This document shows, in pieces, positions 61,201 to 64,000 of a stretch of DNA of 64,000 nucleotides. The notes beneath the pieces were generated by a model. It was not told the DNA's origin, ran no database searches, and saw only the letters and a program-made list of their open reading frames with translations. The DNA comes from a virus, in IMG/VR virus record IMGVR_UViG_3300033182_000980, positions 248,001-312,000 of that record; one strand, given 5' to 3'. Position 1 is the stretch's first letter. Each line of letters starts with the position of its first letter. The position numbers were made by a program, and so were the translations under genes.

Positions 61201-62617
61201 ATCAGTAAGAAGATCTCTATCTCGTGCGATTGACAAAGCCACACCGTTTGGGACTTTCTTAAACTTTTTCAATAAGGAAGCAGATGGAGCAATCACGCAG
61301 ATCTCAATGCCCCTTATCAAAAAAGACTTCCCACCTGCGACTTGGGCGAGTGAGGAAGCTGAAGCATATTTTAATGATGAGAACAACTATCCTATAACTG
61401 CTGTTGACACTTTAAGTTTTGATGTCAAAAACCTCAAGTATGACCCAGATGGTACTTCTTCTCGGAGGGGGAGAACCATCACTAACAAAAACACAATAGC
61501 GAGTCATGTGGCATCAGTCTTTTTATATGCCCTTTGGAAGAAATCTAAAGAGGTACACCCTTCTGCATACGACACAGAGAAATGGCAGAGGTTAGTAGCA
61601 GATGTATCTCTTGATTCTATAGCAGAGCAAGAATCACTGATAGGCGGTGTAAGGGCATATGTATATGGTTTGGCTGACTCAACAATGGGACTCCCTATTA
61701 GATCCCTCCCAATCTTAAAGAGTCAGACGACCTTCCAAGTAAAAGAGCGAACACAGACAATCACTCCAATCTTCCCTATCTCTGACGCTAAGGGGTATGA
61801 GGTGTTCGGAGCGTATCAATATGGTAGGGGTCTTACACCAGCTAGGGGTACATTATTTGACGCTCTCTTAAGGCAAGACCCTTCTCAGATCTTTACACCA
61901 GAAGATCTTAAGCAAGCGATGGATAATTTAGACGCGGCTAACAACCAAACCGAGTTTCGAGCGAGGTTGAAGCAAATGTATATACGCAGAGTGACGGACA
62001 TGAGTCCAGAAGATCGAGATCGTCTTAGGGTAGGGTTAGGGTTGGACGGTGAGATACGAGACACCGAAGATAATAGAATCGAAGATGAAGTAAGTGCGTT
62101 AGCAAACAGGCTTATGACTCGTAGTGATGAGCAGGTCATCACGAACATTCCTTCATCTCTTGCCGAGATTTATCCAAGCGAAGATGGGAATGAGGTTTGT
62201 GAATGTAGAATACACAGTACAGACGCAATCTTATTGGAGGGGTCATTAGACTTAGACAACTTCTTAGAGATTGAGAATCCAGCACTTAGAGGTATTAGAA
62301 ACATGACCGAGAAGAAGGCAGTTGAATGGAGAGAGCATCAGACAGCTCTGCGTGGCGAAAACCTTACACGACCAGTACCAGGACAAGGGGGCTTTGCCAC
62401 CTCGTCCTCATTTGGGTCGGACTTTGATTTTAACAATCGTGGCAACAATCGTTTGCTGAACTCGTTTACTAGGGTCAATGAAAACAACGAGCTTGAGTTT
62501 GCGAACCCATTTGCAGGGGCTGTCTCAAGTGCGAGTGCAGGGGCTGATCAGTTAAGCGATCAAGCAAGAGCCATCAAAGCGGCTTCCGAACGATTAGGAG
62601 GAGATGATAATGACTGA
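58289..62617 (+). CDS. Large baseplate hub protein, gp27/gpD-like N-terminus
   Basis: 1442 aa. The N-terminal ~560 residues look like hub domains: FITSVNTSGGVDGSNSCDIS, then YPVFHGVISGVDVSLTDGAY and VCQATGYEFYQDMDGDLVFK, which fit the late-control-D/gp27 pattern, and end in a beta-rich SVNHSFSYGGSCTTSLTLTC part. CPTC near residue 43 may bind metal. The remaining ~850 residues are an unrecognised extension, charged and partly helical. SD AAGGAG. The hub is far larger than T4 gp27 (391 aa). Confidence 0.7.
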   Translation: MKVSDRPYAGNWSEDFVNKYRKTRSWTPDAIVTFNGETTLPGCPTCRNKIDFSRFITSVNTSGGVDGSNSCDISLKIPWAYGDSVYKDGKFILVSGIEVFVYYRGFFQVKDLALKADNINLENGEVLSAPDAEIRPYYPVFHGVISGVDVSLTDGAYEVSISTRNMLSFWDNQQINTQQGYFAADPTMSRGSVNLRGHVYTGMTPHQVIYDLFLDAGGSAEGTGFALSKKSNVKARSSTGPQLYSLMIRYLEQRFKNGMYGLRMYGASGRMYSAIETQIIANKAVTKSENSAEFREVVTRQNKPYSQPKSNEISFSRLVKAGLIAFEHNNATGGRVQRTMDARFLGKVTEEDKTGLSVFSLKPFVPDLGSFGQIEFFESQMETKKSIADRVCQATGYEFYQDMDGDLVFKPPMYNMDTSGDRVYNIYREDCIDISFTHAEPEATYITMKGSHFRNFNGVAPTGEWGVKGVYVDYALVAKYGWKGQDFDSSFYSNGRQAYYAAAVELDKQNKTTEGCSVTIPLRPEIKAGYPVYIEENDCYYYVESVNHSFSYGGSCTTSLTLTCQRKKFIPPGDASVKYRDDPSKAVDLGRTELPERYLYKRYDRTDEGSRQINAQTQDTDIAYRKITGFPNVVMAFDHQNVSPNMLFFTPDLQNLGGKGTRERERYRNMIINEGLRLGVLNVENGNDQRRGPWFLMVPQADGSAPRKVVLPLDGTDIAGTDQLRRVSERSRRDAERAAKRIGKGGQAAAVERARKREADRLDALQGNIQRAVGTAGVYEGSEETTGSSPTATILDLIYLIQSQRGRNPGNSPLTNLMSALTDKKSSFVPRAQGYFRYYSSSHPSPEHQGPDLFEYNIDSEGDTPELVFNDNVPDTVRDNVVKAKPDGDGDTVIFGNDADDRSQIVRGLLTKTMYSNGLEYVPTKDITSLSFQVSGDFKVGYSSGPIVKLSEVWYQRNYEPGTEFWEMTYRSVRRSLSRAIDKATPFGTFLNFFNKEADGAITQISMPLIKKDFPPATWASEEAEAYFNDENNYPITAVDTLSFDVKNLKYDPDGTSSRRGRTITNKNTIASHVASVFLYALWKKSKEVHPSAYDTEKWQRLVADVSLDSIAEQESLIGGVRAYVYGLADSTMGLPIRSLPILKSQTTFQVKERTQTITPIFPISDAKGYEVFGAYQYGRGLTPARGTLFDALLRQDPSQIFTPEDLKQAMDNLDAANNQTEFRARLKQMYIRRVTDMSPEDRDRLRVGLGLDGEIRDTEDNRIEDEVSALANRLMTRSDEQVITNIPSSLAEIYPSEDGNEVCECRIHSTDAILLEGSLDLDNFLEIENPALRGIRNMTEKKAVEWREHQTALRGENLTRPVPGQGGFATSSSFGSDFDFNNRGNNRLLNSFTRVNENNELEFANPFAGAVSSASAGADQLSDQARAIKAASERLGGDDND

Positions 62618-64000
62618 TGTAAACTTAATGAGGGAACAAAACGCAATAGATAACATGAACGCTGACTCAAGCAGAGGCTGGTCAGCTCTTTCGATGTGTA
62701 TTGCTCAGATTGTTGAGATTCATTGGGAGGAGATGAGGTGTACTTTAGAAATCCTTAATGGGAACGGAGCTGACACGAGGGCATTAACAGGGGTGGAACT
62801 ACTGATGCCTTCTATGGGTAATCGCCACTTCATGGGAGGCATACCAGAGATTGGTGATCAATGTGTTGTGGGTTGGTTTGCACATGACACAAGAGCAGGC
62901 ACAGCAGGTAAGACCCCTGCCATCTTAGCGTGGTGGCCTTCAACACCTTGGGTCAGACATGATTGGCACATGACTCAAGGTTTCGACCCCGATGAAAACA
63001 TAATGGAGGACAATGTAAATAGACAGATTGTCCAAAACTTTTATCAGCGTATCCGACATAAAATGAGACACTTCTCTCCTGGCAATATAGGAGCGAGTTC
63101 ATCTCAAGGGTCAGATATGGTTCTTGATGAGAGCGTCTTGTTGAGCAATCGGAGAGCGAATGAGATCATCATAAGAGATCAAGACCAAGCGATCATTATG
63201 AGATCTTTACAGCAGTTTCATGCGATGTCGGGAGCTAGGGTCTATGCTGGTATGGTTCAAAGAGATGCTAGGACTTTACCGAGAGAGATGTTCTCTGATG
63301 GGATCAAATGGGATGCCAACATACAAATAGACTCCGAGGGTAATCCTTATAATCCATTTAGTGGTGGCGAGGGCTTTGAAAACCCTTTAGAGCAAGGAGA
63401 GCTACAGCCTCATCCAGTTTTCCAAAGAGACGAATTTGAGGGAGTCGGTGTAAACATTGAGGGTGAGCGTACCAACTATAAAGGTAGGTTTCCGACTCAT
63501 TTAGACCCTTATGTTTTCTTGTACAACGCAGGGTTTGTGGATGATAACTATGATGAGCTGAACGAAGAAAGCGACATCATTTATGGTGGTAAGTCGATAC
63601 TAAGAGTCGGTAATGAGTTTGGTAAAAATGCGTTTGATAATGGTCAAGCCTTTACCGAGTATCGTATTGAGATGAACCACCTAACAGACGGTATTCTTCC
63701 TGTAACCGAACAGACAGATGGGTTTGACTCTGATAGGGCGAGCAATAGACCTAACGAGAACAGGACTCCTCCATTTATCGAATGGGTGCTAGGAACACCT
63801 GTAGGGAATGATGCGTTTTCAGCTAAGGGCAAAGCTGAATACGGACTACCTGTCGTACCTAGTTTAGCAAATCTTGGAGTGGCGAATGGAGAAACACCTT
63901 TCGCAGATCATGCGGCGACTCTCTTAAGAATCACACCTGTTGTCCCTAACACAGACGACTCTTTTGTGTCATTTACGAAGGGTGGGAAGCTCAAGGCTAA
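62610..64000 (+). CDS. Baseplate spike-like protein with OB-fold N-terminus (partial, runs off right edge)
   Basis: The frame is open from ATG 62610 to base 64000 (463 codons) with 8-base overlap with the hub gene (SD AGGAGG). GGIPEIGDQCVVGWFAHDTR near residues 77-96, then ILAWWPSTPW, matches the OB-fold of gp5/gpV-type spike proteins that sit under the hub (P-x-x-GD-x-V-x-V-x-F pattern). The rest is unrecognised. C-terminus outside the window. Confidence 0.65.
   Translation, partial: MTDVNLMREQNAIDNMNADSSRGWSALSMCIAQIVEIHWEEMRCTLEILNGNGADTRALTGVELLMPSMGNRHFMGGIPEIGDQCVVGWFAHDTRAGTAGKTPAILAWWPSTPWVRHDWHMTQGFDPDENIMEDNVNRQIVQNFYQRIRHKMRHFSPGNIGASSSQGSDMVLDESVLLSNRRANEIIIRDQDQAIIMRSLQQFHAMSGARVYAGMVQRDARTLPREMFSDGIKWDANIQIDSEGNPYNPFSGGEGFENPLEQGELQPHPVFQRDEFEGVGVNIEGERTNYKGRFPTHLDPYVFLYNAGFVDDNYDELNEESDIIYGGKSILRVGNEFGKNAFDNGQAFTEYRIEMNHLTDGILPVTEQTDGFDSDRASNRPNENRTPPFIEWVLGTPVGNDAFSAKGKAEYGLPVVPSLANLGVANGETPFADHAATLLRITPVVPNTDDSFVSFTKGGKLKA

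Noticed and set aside
1-64000. tRNA genes, expected because of the CCA-adding-like proteins
   Set aside because: I looked through the spacers, all short, and saw no cloverleaf with a T-loop GTTC-type sequence. A tRNA finder could still detect one.
1-64000. CRISPR array, insertion sequence, integrase or attachment site
   Set aside because: No regularly spaced repeats, transposase motifs or terminal inverted repeats seen.

Overview
The window looks like part of a large tailed bacteriophage genome, probably a contractile-tailed (myovirus-like) phage. Genes are densely packed and often overlap by ATGA or TAATG. A tail and baseplate module runs right from 50 kb past the right edge, further baseplate and fibre genes sit on the minus strand at the left end, and the phage has its own family A DNA polymerase, DnaB-type helicase and SNF2 helicase. 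Lipoboxes and strong Shine-Dalgarno (SD) sites suggest a Gram-negative host, but that is inference. I saw no tRNA, rRNA, CRISPR array, insertion sequence or integrase, and no gap over 300 bases without a gene.

Layout. 1-16.2 kb is mainly minus-strand late genes: a baseplate J-like wedge protein with an FN3-like domain, a gp25-like wedge protein, a 794-aa unknown, two glycine-rich fibre or adhesin paralogues, a holin-like protein, three GNAT-like proteins, a staphylococcal-type nuclease, and three tRNA-nucleotidyltransferase-like units, two of them fused in one protein. A Nudix hydrolase and a 289-aa unknown lie on the plus strand. 16.2-34.5 kb is the accessory and replication region: small unknowns, the DNA polymerase, a methyltransferase-like gene, a histone Hc1-like protein, a cytidine-deaminase-like protein, a gamma-glutamylcyclotransferase-like protein, and late-promoter genes that carry shared short peptides. 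34.5-49.2 kb is one long minus-strand operon with six more paralogues of the same methyltransferase, interleaved with SNF2 helicase, helicase-loader-like, DnaB helicase, lipoprotein, thymidylate-synthase-like, PP-loop ATPase and PLP-enzyme genes. 50-64 kb holds tail tube, tail assembly proteins, tape measure, two paralogous baseplate proteins, a baseplate hub and an OB-fold spike-like protein that runs off the edge.

Three points stand out. First, the seven methyltransferase paralogues together with a tightly overlapping thymidylate-synthase-like / PP-loop / PLP-enzyme cassette look like an uncharacterised DNA base-modification system. Second, eleven copies of a 17-nt promoter-like motif (TTNRTAG-N4-TTTATA) precede late genes. 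In nine of them the bases just downstream can pair with the gene's own SD site, as in the T4 gene e type of control, where only transcripts started at the late promoter would be well translated. Third, short peptides (RVASRYM-like and MRRSASEVI-like) recur on otherwise unrelated proteins behind these promoters. They may be virion or capsid targeting tags, and they sit at internal start codons in two fused genes.
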